Positions 6,158-15,294 of a stretch of 54,097 nt of DNA are shown here, piece after piece. Every line of letters begins with the position of its first letter. Position 1 is the first letter of the stretch. Source of the DNA: an uncultured Eubacteriales bacterium (GTDB lineage Bacteria > Bacillota > Clostridia > Oscillospirales > CAG-272); NCBI GenBank assembly GCA_900546315.1, contig URCP01000007.1, forward strand, positions 1 through 54,097. The letters run 5' to 3'. Both the position numbers and the translations under genes were made by a program. The notes beneath the pieces are model-generated. The model saw only the letters and a list, made by a program, of their open reading frames with translations, did not search any database and was not told where the DNA came from.

Positions 6158-7651
6158 ATGTCAATGATCGAAATAAGGAATCTGACCTTCGCATATGATG
6201 GAGGGGACAAGGTGTTCGACAACGTCTCATTCAGGCTCGACACGGACTGGCGGCTCGGTCTGACCGGACGCAACGGGAAGGGGAAGACGACACTTCTGAA
6301 GCTGCTCTCGGGTGAGCTTGACGCCGGGAACAGCATAATCTCGTCGGCGGAGTTCCGATATTTCCCGTACCCCGTCGATGAGGACGCGGACGCCGTCGAC
6401 GCGATAAGGGGCGAGATGGGCTCACATGACGAATGGGAGCTGATACGAGAGACGACAAGGCTCGGACTCGGTGAAGATACGCTACACAGAAAATTTTCGA
6501 CGCTCTCGATGGGTGAGCGCACGAAGCTGATGCTCGCGGCGATGTTCCTCGAGGACGAGCGGGAGAGATTCATGCTGATCGACGAGCCGACGAATCACCT
6601 TGACACTGAGGGAAGGCGGCTCGCCGCGAAATATCTCGCCTCGAAGCGCGGATTCATACTCGTGAGCCATGACCGCGCGTTCCTGGACGGCTGCACCGAC
6701 CACACGATGGCGATAAACCGCGCGGACATCACGGTGACAAACGGGAATTTCTCGGTGTGGTTCGAAAACAAGCTCCTGCGAGACGAATTCGAGCGCGCCG
6801 AGAACGAAAAGCTCCGCGGCGAGATAAGACGCCTGACCGAGACAGCCGCCGAAAAAGCGGCGTGGTCAGACAGAGCCGAGCGCCGCAAGATAGGCTTCGA
6901 CCCGGTAAAGACCGAAAAGAGCCTGACGCGCCGCGCGTGGGAGGGCGCGAAGTCAAAGAAGATGATGAGCCGCGCGAAGGCGATCGAAAAGCGCACCGAC
7001 GCCATGATATCCGAAAAGTCGTCGCTTCTCAAAAACATCGAGGAGACCGAGACCCTGCGCCTGAACCCGCTTGTCTGCCGCTCAAAGCGTGTTGTGGAGT
7101 TCAGGGACGTGAGCGCGTTTTACGGTGACGACATGGTCTTCTCCGGGGTGTCGTTCACTCTTTCACCGGGGGAGAGGATTTGTCTTGAGGGGGCTAACGG
7201 GTGCGGGAAGAGCACGGTTATAAAGCTCATCACAAATGACCCTGAAAGCTCCGGACTCAGGCATGACGGTGAGATTTACACCGCGCCTGGCATCGTCATC
7301 TCATATGTCGGACAGTCGCAGGACAAGCTGTCCGGTGACCTCGACACGCTCGCCGATGGCGTTGACAGACCGCTGTTTTACGCGATATTGAGAAAGCTTG
7401 ACTTCTCGCGGGAGCTTTTTGACCGTCCGCTCGAGACCTACAGCGCCGGTCAGAAAAAGAAGGCGGCTCTCGCGAGGTCGCTCTCGACGAGGGCGCAGGT
7501 CTATATTTGGGATGAGCCGCTTAATTATATTGACATCTTTTCACGTATGCAGATCGAGGAGCTGATACGGTCGTCCGACGCGTCGATGATATTTGTGGAG
7601 CATGACCGTGTCTTTGCTGAGAGTGTGTCTACTAAGATCGTGCGATTATAA
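6158..7651 (+). CDS. ABC-F protein, Lsa-type ribosomal protection
   Basis: This 497-residue protein has two ABC domains and no membrane segments. Domain 1 has a Walker A GRNGKGKTT (about 37-45), signature LSMGE (116-120) and FMLIDEPTNHLD (138-149). Domain 2 has GANGCGKST, SAGQ (about 429-432) and WDEPLNYID (about 451-459). A basic linker joins them. The MSMIEIRNLTFAYDG start and WDEPLNYID motif fit the Lsa/Vga-type antibiotic-resistance ABC-F group, which displaces lincosamides, streptogramins A or pleuromutilins from the ribosome. The ATG at 6158 has AAAGAGGGG upstream; the open frame extends further 5', but that part is the regulatory leader. Drug specificity is not predictable here. Confidence 0.85.
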   Translation: MSMIEIRNLTFAYDGGDKVFDNVSFRLDTDWRLGLTGRNGKGKTTLLKLLSGELDAGNSIISSAEFRYFPYPVDEDADAVDAIRGEMGSHDEWELIRETTRLGLGEDTLHRKFSTLSMGERTKLMLAAMFLEDERERFMLIDEPTNHLDTEGRRLAAKYLASKRGFILVSHDRAFLDGCTDHTMAINRADITVTNGNFSVWFENKLLRDEFERAENEKLRGEIRRLTETAAEKAAWSDRAERRKIGFDPVKTEKSLTRRAWEGAKSKKMMSRAKAIEKRTDAMISEKSSLLKNIEETETLRLNPLVCRSKRVVEFRDVSAFYGDDMVFSGVSFTLSPGERICLEGANGCGKSTVIKLITNDPESSGLRHDGEIYTAPGIVISYVGQSQDKLSGDLDTLADGVDRPLFYAILRKLDFSRELFDRPLETYSAGQKKKAALARSLSTRAQVYIWDEPLNYIDIFSRMQIEELIRSSDASMIFVEHDRVFAESVSTKIVRL

Positions 7652-7722
7652 ACGCGGTTAACACTCAGTTAATAAATGCGGTGTATAATATACCGTAAGA
7701 AGATCATCGCGGAGGCGGAGCA

Positions 7723-8403
7723 ATGGAAGCTTTTGATACAAATGAATACCATGTGACACTCTTCGGGCACGGGAACAGAATAGTCTTCATCCCCGAGAAA
7801 GCCGGATCTGCGGAGCGGATAAGCGAAATGGTCGGACAAGACATAGTCATCGCCGCTCTTGACGGCGTTGACTGGAACAATGATCTCACGCCGTGGAGGG
7901 CGCCGGGACTGCGCTCCGGTGAGTTCGGGGATGGCGCGGAGAAGTTTCTTCGTGCGCTGACCGGCGATGTCATACCGATGACGCTTGAGCGTTTGTCTGT
8001 GGAGGAGTATGAATTATACCTCGCCGGTTACTCGCTCGCAGGGCTGTTCGCGGTCTGGGCGGCTACGAGGACGGATATCTTTGCCGGTGTGGCGAGTGTT
8101 TCAGGATCTCTCTGGTATGACGGGTTTATCGACTATCTGTCCGGCGCGCGTCTTCTCGTTCCGGAGATATACTTCTCGGTCGGCGAGGCGGAGAGCAGGA
8201 CGAGATCACAGAGGCTCGCCAAAGTTGTCGACATGACGAGCACCGCGTATATCATCGCGAAGGGACAGAAGATCGAAACCACGATGCGCCTGAACCCAGG
8301 CGGACACTTCAGCGAGCCGGAAAAACGCTGCGCTGACGCCGTCAGATGGCTCACCGGCGACAAAGCGACAAAAAGAAAGGATGATTACAGATGGAAAGCA
8401 TGA
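7723..8403 (+). CDS. Alpha/beta hydrolase
   Basis: This 226-residue protein has a nucleophile elbow GYSLAG near residues 107-112, a VASVSGSLWYDGF segment typical of esterase D/IroE-like hydrolases, and a GGHF near residue 189 likely to supply the catalytic His. No signal peptide is present, so it is cytosolic. A GGAGG site precedes the ATG. Its last 13 nt overlap the Nudix gene, suggesting one transcript. The substrate is unknown; simple esters or acyl conjugates are possible. Confidence 0.8.
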   Translation: MEAFDTNEYHVTLFGHGNRIVFIPEKAGSAERISEMVGQDIVIAALDGVDWNNDLTPWRAPGLRSGEFGDGAEKFLRALTGDVIPMTLERLSVEEYELYLAGYSLAGLFAVWAATRTDIFAGVASVSGSLWYDGFIDYLSGARLLVPEIYFSVGEAESRTRSQRLAKVVDMTSTAYIIAKGQKIETTMRLNPGGHFSEPEKRCADAVRWLTGDKATKRKDDYRWKA

Positions 8404-9047
8404 ATGAGCCGCGCGACAAGAACGGTCTGACCGAAAAGGAGTTCCTCGCGGCGTACAAGCCCGGGAACTGGCCGAGACCGTCCTGTACGGCGGATCTAGC
8501 GATAATATATGAGGCTCCGGACCTGACGCGTGAGATACTGCTCATAAAGCGCGGAGGGCATCCGTCACTCGGTAAATGGGCGCTCCCGGGCGGATTCGTG
8601 AATCCCGACGAGACTGTGGAGCACGCGGCGTCACGCGAGCTTTTTGAGGAGACAGGGGTTGGCGGACTCCGACCGACGCTTATCTGCGAGTCGAGCGACC
8701 CCGGGAGAGACCCGAGGGGATGGACGATAACCTCACTTTTCGGAGCCGTGGTCAGGTCAAAGCCGGTGACTGACGCCGGAGACGACGCCCGGGACGCAAA
8801 GTGGTTCGGGATAAAGTACTGGCTTGAGGGCAGACGCGTAAGGTTCACACTGACAAGCGACGAAATCCTGATGAACTTCTCGGCGTCGTATGAGATTATC
8901 GACAGCGGTTTCGGCGAGACATACGCGATAACGGAAGTCAGCGGGGAAGGGCTTGCCTTCGATCACGCGAAGCTGACAGCGCTCGCGCTCCTGAAGCTCG
9001 CAAAATACGGAAATTCAGAAAAAAATCAGACTCCATTCACAAAATAG
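8391..9047 (+). CDS. Nudix hydrolase
   Basis: This 218-residue protein has a complete Nudix box: G68 x5 E74 x7 R82-E83 then LFEETGV. The residues ahead of the box (IKRGGHPSLGKWALPGG) resemble the ADP-ribose / NAD-metabolite pyrophosphatase branch with a C-terminal extension. It would hydrolyse a nucleoside diphosphate linked to another moiety. The ATG at 8391 has AAAGGATG ten bases upstream and lies inside the 3' end of the hydrolase gene. Confidence 0.85.
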   Translation: MESMNEPRDKNGLTEKEFLAAYKPGNWPRPSCTADLAIIYEAPDLTREILLIKRGGHPSLGKWALPGGFVNPDETVEHAASRELFEETGVGGLRPTLICESSDPGRDPRGWTITSLFGAVVRSKPVTDAGDDARDAKWFGIKYWLEGRRVRFTLTSDEILMNFSASYEIIDSGFGETYAITEVSGEGLAFDHAKLTALALLKLAKYGNSEKNQTPFTK

Positions 9048-9050
9048 AGG

Positions 9051-9079
9051 TTGCGGTAAACACAATATCGTGATATAAT
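9051..9079 (+). promoter_or_regulatory. Promoter of ftsH
   Basis: TTGCGG (9051-9056) and a perfect TATAAT (9074-9079) with a 17-bp spacer, about 40 nt before the ftsH start. Confidence 0.65.
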
Positions 9080-9121
9080 ATTCGTGAAAAGAACCTTCGA
9101 AGTCAGAAAGGGATGACTGCA

Positions 9122-10990
9122 ATGATTGAAGAGAAGAACGACCAGAACCAGAAGCCGACGAAAAAGCCGCTGATATACTACGCCATGATAGCGTCGCTGA
9201 TCATAATGCTTCTGAATATCTTCCTGTTCCCGCGGATGCTGAGCCGCAGGGTTGAGGAAGTATCATACGACAAGTTCCTCAGCATGATTGACAACGGAGA
9301 AGTGACGGAGGTCGCCTATGACGCACAGGACAGCGAGATAATCTTCGCGACCGGGAGCGATATCCGCACGTCGAAGCTTTACAGCACAGGTATCTGGCCG
9401 GACGACGGACAGAGACTGCTCGAACAGCTCAGGAGCAACAGCAGCATCACTTTCAGCGCGGAGATACCGACAAAGCAGGATCCGCTTGTCTCATTCATCG
9501 TGAGCTGGGTGCTTCCGATAGCGTTCTTCATGATTCTCGGCGAGATACTCAACCGCCAGATGATGAAGCGGATGAAGGACGGCGGATTCCCGGGCGGCGG
9601 GAACTTCATGTCCTTCGGAAAGGCGGACGCGAAGGTCTATGTCACCGCTCAGACCGGCAAGACGTTCGCTGACGTTGCCGGACAGGACGAGGCTAAGGAC
9701 GCGCTCAAGGAGGTTGTTGACTTCCTGCACGATCCGCAGAAGTATTCCGAGATAGGCGCGAAGCTCCCGAAGGGCGTGCTTCTCGTCGGTCCTCCCGGCA
9801 CAGGTAAGACGCTTCTCGCGAAGGCGGTCGCCGGCGAGGCCAAGGTGCCGTTCTTCTCGATCTCCGGCTCAGAGTTCGTCGAGATGTTTGTCGGCATGGG
9901 CGCCGCGAAGGTCCGCGACCTCTTCAAGCAGGCGAACGAGAAGGCTCCGTGCATCGTTTTCATCGACGAGATCGACGCGATAGGCAAGAAGCGCGACACT
10001 TCCGGCATGGGCGGAAACGATGAGCGCGAGCAGACACTCAACCAGCTTCTCGCTGAGATGGACGGCTTTGACCCGTCGAGCGGTGTCGTGATACTCGCGG
10101 CGACAAACCGTCCGGAGATGCTCGACCCGGCGCTTCTCAGACCCGGACGCTTCGACAGGCGCGTTCCGGTTGAGCTGCCTGACCTCGGCGGACGTGAGGC
10201 TATACTCAAGGTTCACGCCAAGGACGTCAAGATGGACTCGGGCGTGGATTACGGCAAGATCGCGAGAATGACCTCCGGCGCGTCCGGAGCGGAGCTCGCG
10301 AACATCATAAACGAGGCGGCGCTCAGAGCCGTGCGGATGGGCAGAAACAGTGTCTCACAGCAGGATCTCGAGGAGAGCGTCGAGACGGTCATCGCGGGCT
10401 ACCAGAGAAAGAACGCGGTCATCTCAGACTCGGAGAAGCGGATTGTCGCGTACCACGAGATCGGGCACGCGCTCGTCGCGGCGAGACAGACCGATTCCGC
10501 GCCGGTCACGAAGATCACGATAATCCCGCGCACATCCGGCGCGCTCGGCTACACGCTGCAGGTTGACGAGGGTGAGCGGACTCTCATGTCATCCGATGAG
10601 ATCAAGAACAAGCTCGCGACGCTGACCGGAGGACGCGCCGCTGAGGAGATAGTCTTCGGCAGAGCGACGACCGGCGCCTCGAACGATATCGAACAGGCGA
10701 CAAAGCTCGCGAGGGCGATGATCACCCGCTATGGCATGAGCGACGAGTTCGGAATGGTCGCGCTTGAGACGCTGAACGGAAAATATCTCGGCGGAGACGC
10801 GTCGCTTGCCTGCTCGGACGAGACGGCGGCGAAGATTGACGCTGACGTCGTCGCGGCGATAAAGGCGGCTCACGAGAAGGCTATAGGCATTCTCGCCGAT
10901 AACAGGCAGAAGCTCGATGAGCTCGCGTCTTATCTCCTTGAGAAGGAGACGATCACGGGCGAGGAGTTCATGAAGATCCTGAACGCGTGA
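9122..10990 (+). CDS. ftsH: ATP-dependent zinc metalloprotease FtsH
   Basis: The 622-residue product has two N-terminal membrane helices (about residues 17-37 and 124-142) around a small extracytoplasmic domain. Then come an AAA+ domain (Walker A GPPGTGKT about 223-230, Walker B IVFIDEIDAIG about 278-288, second region of homology with RPGRFDRR) and an M41 protease domain with HEIGH (about 445-449). Only the Ala-to-Ile change inside HExGH is slightly unusual; zinc ligands are kept. It degrades membrane and short-lived cytosolic proteins. ATG 9122 is preferred over 9113 because the AAAGGG site ends at 9112. It has its own promoter and terminator. Confidence 0.96.
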   Translation: MIEEKNDQNQKPTKKPLIYYAMIASLIIMLLNIFLFPRMLSRRVEEVSYDKFLSMIDNGEVTEVAYDAQDSEIIFATGSDIRTSKLYSTGIWPDDGQRLLEQLRSNSSITFSAEIPTKQDPLVSFIVSWVLPIAFFMILGEILNRQMMKRMKDGGFPGGGNFMSFGKADAKVYVTAQTGKTFADVAGQDEAKDALKEVVDFLHDPQKYSEIGAKLPKGVLLVGPPGTGKTLLAKAVAGEAKVPFFSISGSEFVEMFVGMGAAKVRDLFKQANEKAPCIVFIDEIDAIGKKRDTSGMGGNDEREQTLNQLLAEMDGFDPSSGVVILAATNRPEMLDPALLRPGRFDRRVPVELPDLGGREAILKVHAKDVKMDSGVDYGKIARMTSGASGAELANIINEAALRAVRMGRNSVSQQDLEESVETVIAGYQRKNAVISDSEKRIVAYHEIGHALVAARQTDSAPVTKITIIPRTSGALGYTLQVDEGERTLMSSDEIKNKLATLTGGRAAEEIVFGRATTGASNDIEQATKLARAMITRYGMSDEFGMVALETLNGKYLGGDASLACSDETAAKIDADVVAAIKAAHEKAIGILADNRQKLDELASYLLEKETITGEEFMKILNA

Positions 10991-11016
10991 CGCGCCGATT
11001 AACGATCATTATCCAT

Positions 11017-11053
11017 GCAGCCGGAGACAGTGACGAGCTCCGGCTGCTTTTTT
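11017..11053 (+). terminator. Intrinsic terminator of ftsH
   Basis: GCAGCCGGAG (11017-11026) pairs perfectly with CTCCGGCTGC (11038-11047) and is followed by six T residues. Confidence 0.9.
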
Positions 11054-11066
11054 GGAGGATTGTGAA

Positions 11067-11609
11067 ATGAAGGGATTTCTGTTATTTATTCCGGCGTTGC
11101 TTTTTCCGTATCTCACGACCGCGCTGGTTCTGTGTCTGTTTTTCGGCGGCGGGGTCATTGACGCGCTATTTTCCGGAAATATCTGGTGCGGGGTGGCGCT
11201 TCTGATACTGTATTTTTTCGTTTCGCTCATTTGTACCATCGTGAACGTGATCCGGAATATCGCGGTCGGATGTGAGGCGCGGCTCTGTGCGCAGAATTCA
11301 ATGATCCTGAAGCTGTCGCAGATTCCGGCTTATATCACGCTGTTTGTCATTGGTCTCGGATGTCTTCTCACGATATTCACCTTCGGGATTTCGTTCACAC
11401 TTGTTTTGTTTGACTGCATGGCGATATTGCTGAGCGGCGTCGCCGCCGTACCGGCGGTTGTCAACGGAGCGAGGGAAGGAAAACTCACTATGGCAGAGGC
11501 GGTTGCTTCCGGGATTCTCGGCTTTGTATTCTGTGCCGACGCCGTGTGCGCGGTCTTTGTATATATGAAAACCCGCCGCGCGGCCGGGGAAAAAGAGGGC
11601 GGGGGATGA
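11067..11609 (+). CDS. Small hydrophobic membrane protein, unknown
   Basis: This protein of about 180 residues has four to five hydrophobic segments: FLLFIPALLFPYLTTALVLC at the start, a second near 35-60, and two in the middle and near the C-terminus. The last 15 residues are polar and basic. The family is not recognised. The ATG at 11067 has GGAGG (11054-11058) eight bases upstream, within the tail of the ftsH terminator. It may therefore be expressed by readthrough from ftsH or from an unseen promoter. Confidence 0.65.
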   Translation: MKGFLLFIPALLFPYLTTALVLCLFFGGGVIDALFSGNIWCGVALLILYFFVSLICTIVNVIRNIAVGCEARLCAQNSMILKLSQIPAYITLFVIGLGCLLTIFTFGISFTLVLFDCMAILLSGVAAVPAVVNGAREGKLTMAEAVASGILGFVFCADAVCAVFVYMKTRRAAGEKEGGG

Positions 11610-11772
11610 CACTGCCCTTTTTTGATTTGATGATCGGAAAAGTAACAGTGGACTGAGGCTTCTCCGGAGAAAAGCAATGAACAGACCGGAAGCTGTTTTC
11701 TGTGAAGCACGGGTTATCCAGGTTGAATACTGAAAAAAATCATCAGTATCTTCCCGCCGGAGCTTTTTTTAC

Positions 11773-11801
11773 TCGAAATGTTCATAATTTTTTGCTATAA
11801 T
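11773..11801 (+). promoter_or_regulatory. Possible promoter of the sugar isomerase-like operon
   Basis: A perfect TATAAT lies at 11796-11801. The expected -35 position (11773-11778, TCGAAA) is poor, which would fit an activator-dependent promoter. The roughly 160 nt before it, after the membrane-protein gene, hold no gene that I can see. Confidence 0.35.
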
Positions 11802-11837
11802 TGATTCGTATGGCGCAATCAGAGCGCCGGTGAAAGG

Positions 11838-12746
11838 ATGGATATACCTATGTTCGACATAAAGATCGGAACGATGATCCCCGGCATGAAGGCGGACAGC
11901 ATGATCCCGCAGCTGAACCCGAAGGGCTTTGAGACCTACGAGCTGCATTTCGAGAACTGGAACTGCGATATGGACTATCATGAGCACTCAAAGAGAGTGC
12001 TTGACACACTCGACGGCAGAAAAATATCTGTACTCGGTCACTACGGTAACACGCTGAAGGACGAGCGTGTCCGGTGCGGAGTGGAGCTGCTGATCGACAA
12101 CGCGCGCCTCTACGGCTGCGATGTGATCGGTGTGTTCGCGGGAGGCGACCCGGCAAAGAGTGTTCCGGACACGATACCGGAGTTCAAAACGGTGTTCGAT
12201 GAGCTGACAAGACGCGCTGAGGCAAACGGTGTGCGCATCGCCATCGAGGGCTGCGGAGGCGGCTGGAGAGGCGGCTCACATAATATCGGCTTCTGTGAGG
12301 AAGCGTGGGAGCTCATGTTCGACGCCGTGACGAGCGACGCGATGGGGCTTGAGTGGGAGCCCGCGCACGCCATGAGCGCGCTTGTCGAGCCGATCCCGCA
12401 GCTCAGAAGATGGGCGAAGAAGGTTTTTCATATACACGGCAAGGATGGATATATCGCGTGGGACGTCATCCGTGAGCACGGCATACGCGGCATTGTTCCG
12501 TTCTACTGGGACAGAACGCCGTCCTTCGGTCAGAGCGACTGGAGCGAGATATTCACGATACTCCTTCAGAACGGCTTTGAGGGCAGCTGTGATATAGAAG
12601 GATACCACGATCCGGTTCACTATGACGACGCAGAGTGGTCGTCACAGCTCGCGGCTCTCGATTACCTGAAGCGCTGCCGCGGCGGTGTCGAGGACTTTGC
12701 CGGTCCCGGGGAATACCGCGGATTTCAGGGGACACGAAAGAGATGA
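11838..12746 (+). CDS. Sugar phosphate isomerase/epimerase-like TIM barrel
   Basis: This 302-residue protein has the xylose isomerase-like / AP endonuclease 2 fold. Metal-ligand-type residues sit at strand ends: EGCGGGW near 138, LEWEPAH near 172, and HIHGKD near 197. The family isomerises or epimerises sugars or myo-inositol derivatives using a divalent metal. It heads an operon with a spermidine synthase-like protein (ATGA overlap) and an AraC regulator, close to a GH5 glycosidase, which favours a carbohydrate role. The exact substrate cannot be named. Confidence 0.85.
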   Translation: MDIPMFDIKIGTMIPGMKADSMIPQLNPKGFETYELHFENWNCDMDYHEHSKRVLDTLDGRKISVLGHYGNTLKDERVRCGVELLIDNARLYGCDVIGVFAGGDPAKSVPDTIPEFKTVFDELTRRAEANGVRIAIEGCGGGWRGGSHNIGFCEEAWELMFDAVTSDAMGLEWEPAHAMSALVEPIPQLRRWAKKVFHIHGKDGYIAWDVIREHGIRGIVPFYWDRTPSFGQSDWSEIFTILLQNGFEGSCDIEGYHDPVHYDDAEWSSQLAALDYLKRCRGGVEDFAGPGEYRGFQGTRKR

Positions 12747-14332
12747 AGGAAAACAGACTTCTGAAAAACAAGCTCTATCTCTATATGACTGAGTTCTTCG
12801 CCGGCGTATCGGTTATGGCGGTCGAGCTCGGCGCGAGCAGGCTTCTCGCGCCCTACTTCTCGTCGAGCCAGATCGTGTGGACGATAATCATCGGCACGAT
12901 AATGATCGCGATGGCGCTCGGCAACATCTGGGGCGGCAGAACCGCGGACAGAAATCCCGACCCGGGAAAGCTCTACGCGAGACTCATTATCGCCGCCGTC
13001 TGGATCGGGTGCATTCCGCTTGTCGGAAAGTATGTGATAATCGGCATATCCGGGCTTCTGGTTCTCGCGGTCAACACGAATTATCTCATCGCCGCGGCGT
13101 TCGCGTCCTGCATGGTGATATTCGTCTTTCCTCTTTTCCTGCTCGGGACGGTCACGCCTTCGCTCGTCAAATACACGATGGGTTCGATGGAGGACAGCGG
13201 CAGGACGGTCGGCAGGCTTGAGGCGTTCAATACTGTCGGAAGCATCATCGGCACATTTCTGCCGACATTTGTCACGATACCGACTGTCGGCACGAGCGTC
13301 ACCTTCCTGATCTTCTCGGGTGTGCTTCTTATCCTCGGGATCGTGTATTTCATTGCTGAGGGAACGAGAAGGTGGCTTTGTGCCGGCTCCGCGGCGGCTC
13401 TCATTGTCTGTTCTGTTCTCGGACACTCGGACAGCTTCGCGTTCTGGGAGACGAATCTTCTGTATGAGGGAGAGTCTATATACAACTATCTTCAGGTCGG
13501 AGAGAACGAGCGGAGCGTATATTTATCGACAAACGTCCTTTTCGGCGTCCAGTCGGTCGCGATGAAGGACGGCGGGCTGACCGGTATGTATTACGATACC
13601 GCGCTGGCGGCTCCGTTGATGTGTGCCGACCCGGAGGAACCGGACATACTTGTGCTCGGAATGGGCAGCGGCACCTTTTCGACGCTCTGCGGGAAGTACT
13701 ACCCCGGCTCCGACGTTTCAGGAGTTGAGATAGACGAGGACATAACGCGTCTCGCGCACGAATATTTCGGTCTGCCTGACACGGTGAGGGTCACGACATA
13801 CGACGGACGCGCCTATCTCGCCGCTGACAAGGGTAAATACGACGTCATAATGGTCGACGCCTATCAGGACATAACGATACCGTTCCAGATGTCGTCGGTC
13901 GAGTTTTTCACGCTCGTCCGCGATCATCTTGAGCCGGGCGGCGTCATGGTCGTCAACCTGAACATGGCGAACGGTGGGGACGGAAGCATCAACGCCTATC
14001 TGTGCGACACGATAAGCTCGGTCTTCAGGAACGTCATGACGAGCGATGTCAGAGGAACCACGAACAGAGTACTGTTCGCGTCGGAAGAGCCGATAGGATT
14101 CACCGTCCCGACAGAGACGGGAGATTTTGCATATGAAGAGCGCATGACGAGCGTCATGTCGTCGCTTGAGCCGCATCATGACGGCGGGCTCAGGTTCACC
14201 GATGACCGTGCGCCGGTTGAATTGCTCGGGATAAGAATGATCGATTCGCTGATATCCGACGAGCTTGCGTATTACAAGAATATCTTCGCGGAAAAGGGAC
14301 TCGGCGGACTGATCGGCGAGATCACCGGGTGA
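12743..14332 (+). CDS. Membrane-fused spermidine synthase-like protein
   Basis: This 529-residue protein has about eight hydrophobic segments in the first 250 residues (a fused-MFS-type module beginning LYMTEFFAGVSVMAVELGAS) followed by a spermidine synthase-like Rossmann domain. LVLGMGSGTFSTL near 310, VEIDEDI near 333 and the VDAYQD segment near 375 match the nucleotide-binding and catalytic region of the polyamine synthase superfamily. Such fusions are widespread, but their substrates are mostly unknown; soluble SpeE activity should not be assumed. The ATG at 12743 overlaps the upstream stop by 4 nt; an open frame further 5' belongs to the upstream gene's shadow. Confidence 0.85.
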   Translation: MKENRLLKNKLYLYMTEFFAGVSVMAVELGASRLLAPYFSSSQIVWTIIIGTIMIAMALGNIWGGRTADRNPDPGKLYARLIIAAVWIGCIPLVGKYVIIGISGLLVLAVNTNYLIAAAFASCMVIFVFPLFLLGTVTPSLVKYTMGSMEDSGRTVGRLEAFNTVGSIIGTFLPTFVTIPTVGTSVTFLIFSGVLLILGIVYFIAEGTRRWLCAGSAAALIVCSVLGHSDSFAFWETNLLYEGESIYNYLQVGENERSVYLSTNVLFGVQSVAMKDGGLTGMYYDTALAAPLMCADPEEPDILVLGMGSGTFSTLCGKYYPGSDVSGVEIDEDITRLAHEYFGLPDTVRVTTYDGRAYLAADKGKYDVIMVDAYQDITIPFQMSSVEFFTLVRDHLEPGGVMVVNLNMANGGDGSINAYLCDTISSVFRNVMTSDVRGTTNRVLFASEEPIGFTVPTETGDFAYEERMTSVMSSLEPHHDGGLRFTDDRAPVELLGIRMIDSLISDELAYYKNIFAEKGLGGLIGEITG

Positions 14333-14336
14333 GGAT

Positions 14337-15158
14337 ATGAACAGCTATTATCTCGCGTACCTGATCCATGTGAGGCGCCAGCCCGCGCCGCTCGACACCA
14401 CGGCGATGAGCCATGATATCACATTTGTCCATGAAGGAGAGTTTGAGTACGAGATTGACGGAGAGCGCTTCACGGTCCGCGCCGGTGAGGCGCTCTACTG
14501 TCCGAAGGGTGCGAAGAAGATCAGACTCAAGTCGGAAAGCGTCTATTATACTTCGCTGAACTTCGCTGTCAGTCCGGAGACGCGGCTTCCGCTGCCGTAT
14601 CATCCGGCGATGGCGGACGGCGCTGAGCTGAGGTTCTATCTGAAGCGCCTTCTCGACGCGTATGAGGCGGGCGGGGAGCTTCGCGACGAGAAATGCTCGT
14701 CTCTGCTCTCTCTCATCGTCTGTCAGCTCATCGAGCAGAATCCTCTGTCAGTGGAGAATCAATATATAAGCGCGGTCAGGCGGATGATCGACTCGGACCC
14801 GTCCGGCAGACACAGCGTCGCGTCGCTCGCCGCCGACGTTCATCTCAACCCGAGCTATCTGTCGACTCTGTTCCGACGCGTGACGGGGACGACACTCGGT
14901 GAGTACTCGCTGTCAAGGCGGCTCGAATACGCGGCGAGACTGCTTGAAGAGGGCGACAGCGTCATGAGCGCGGCAGAACGTGCCGGTTTCTGTGACGTGT
15001 ATTATTTCAGCCGCATATTCACGAACCGGATGAGGATGACCCCGTCTGAGTACAAGAGGCTGAGCGCTGACACCGGCCGGATGACCGAGGAGAAGATAGA
15101 ATCCCCGGAACCGTCAAAACCGCATAAAAACACAAAAAGAAAGAAGATAAGCAATTAA
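14337..15158 (+). CDS. AraC-family transcriptional regulator
   Basis: This 273-residue protein has an N-terminal cupin-like sensor (about 1-120, with VHEGEFEYEIDGERFTVRAG) and a C-terminal double helix-turn-helix (about 155-250). The second motif, AGFCDVYYFSRIFTNRMRMTP, followed by SEYKR, is the classic AraC/XylS signature. The C-terminus adds a basic tail. A GTGAGGAT site lies just before the ATG and only 4 nt separate it from the upstream gene, so it is co-transcribed with the isomerase-like gene. It probably senses a sugar and controls the neighbouring lipoprotein gene. Confidence 0.9.
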   Translation: MNSYYLAYLIHVRRQPAPLDTTAMSHDITFVHEGEFEYEIDGERFTVRAGEALYCPKGAKKIRLKSESVYYTSLNFAVSPETRLPLPYHPAMADGAELRFYLKRLLDAYEAGGELRDEKCSSLLSLIVCQLIEQNPLSVENQYISAVRRMIDSDPSGRHSVASLAADVHLNPSYLSTLFRRVTGTTLGEYSLSRRLEYAARLLEEGDSVMSAAERAGFCDVYYFSRIFTNRMRMTPSEYKRLSADTGRMTEEKIESPEPSKPHKNTKRKKISN

Positions 15159-15164
15159 AACACA

Positions 15165-15193
15165 TTGAAAAGCAGGGTGGATTGTATTATACT
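15165..15193 (+). promoter_or_regulatory. Promoter of the first solute-binding lipoprotein gene
   Basis: TTGAAA (15165-15170) and TATACT (15188-15193) with a 17-bp spacer, leaving a leader of about 95 nt before the ATG at 15295. Confidence 0.65.
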
Positions 15194-15294
15194 GTTTATA
15201 CAAAAATCTCCGCGCGTGTCTGTGACAGTTGACCATACAAACGCGTGACACGGCACAGGGCGGAAAAACACAAAGAAGAAAAGAGAGTAGCAAA

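Noticed and set aside
12635..12742. Upstream extension of the spermidine synthase-like protein
   Set aside because: It lies within the 3' end of the sugar isomerase-like gene; the ATGA overlap gives a natural start at 12743.
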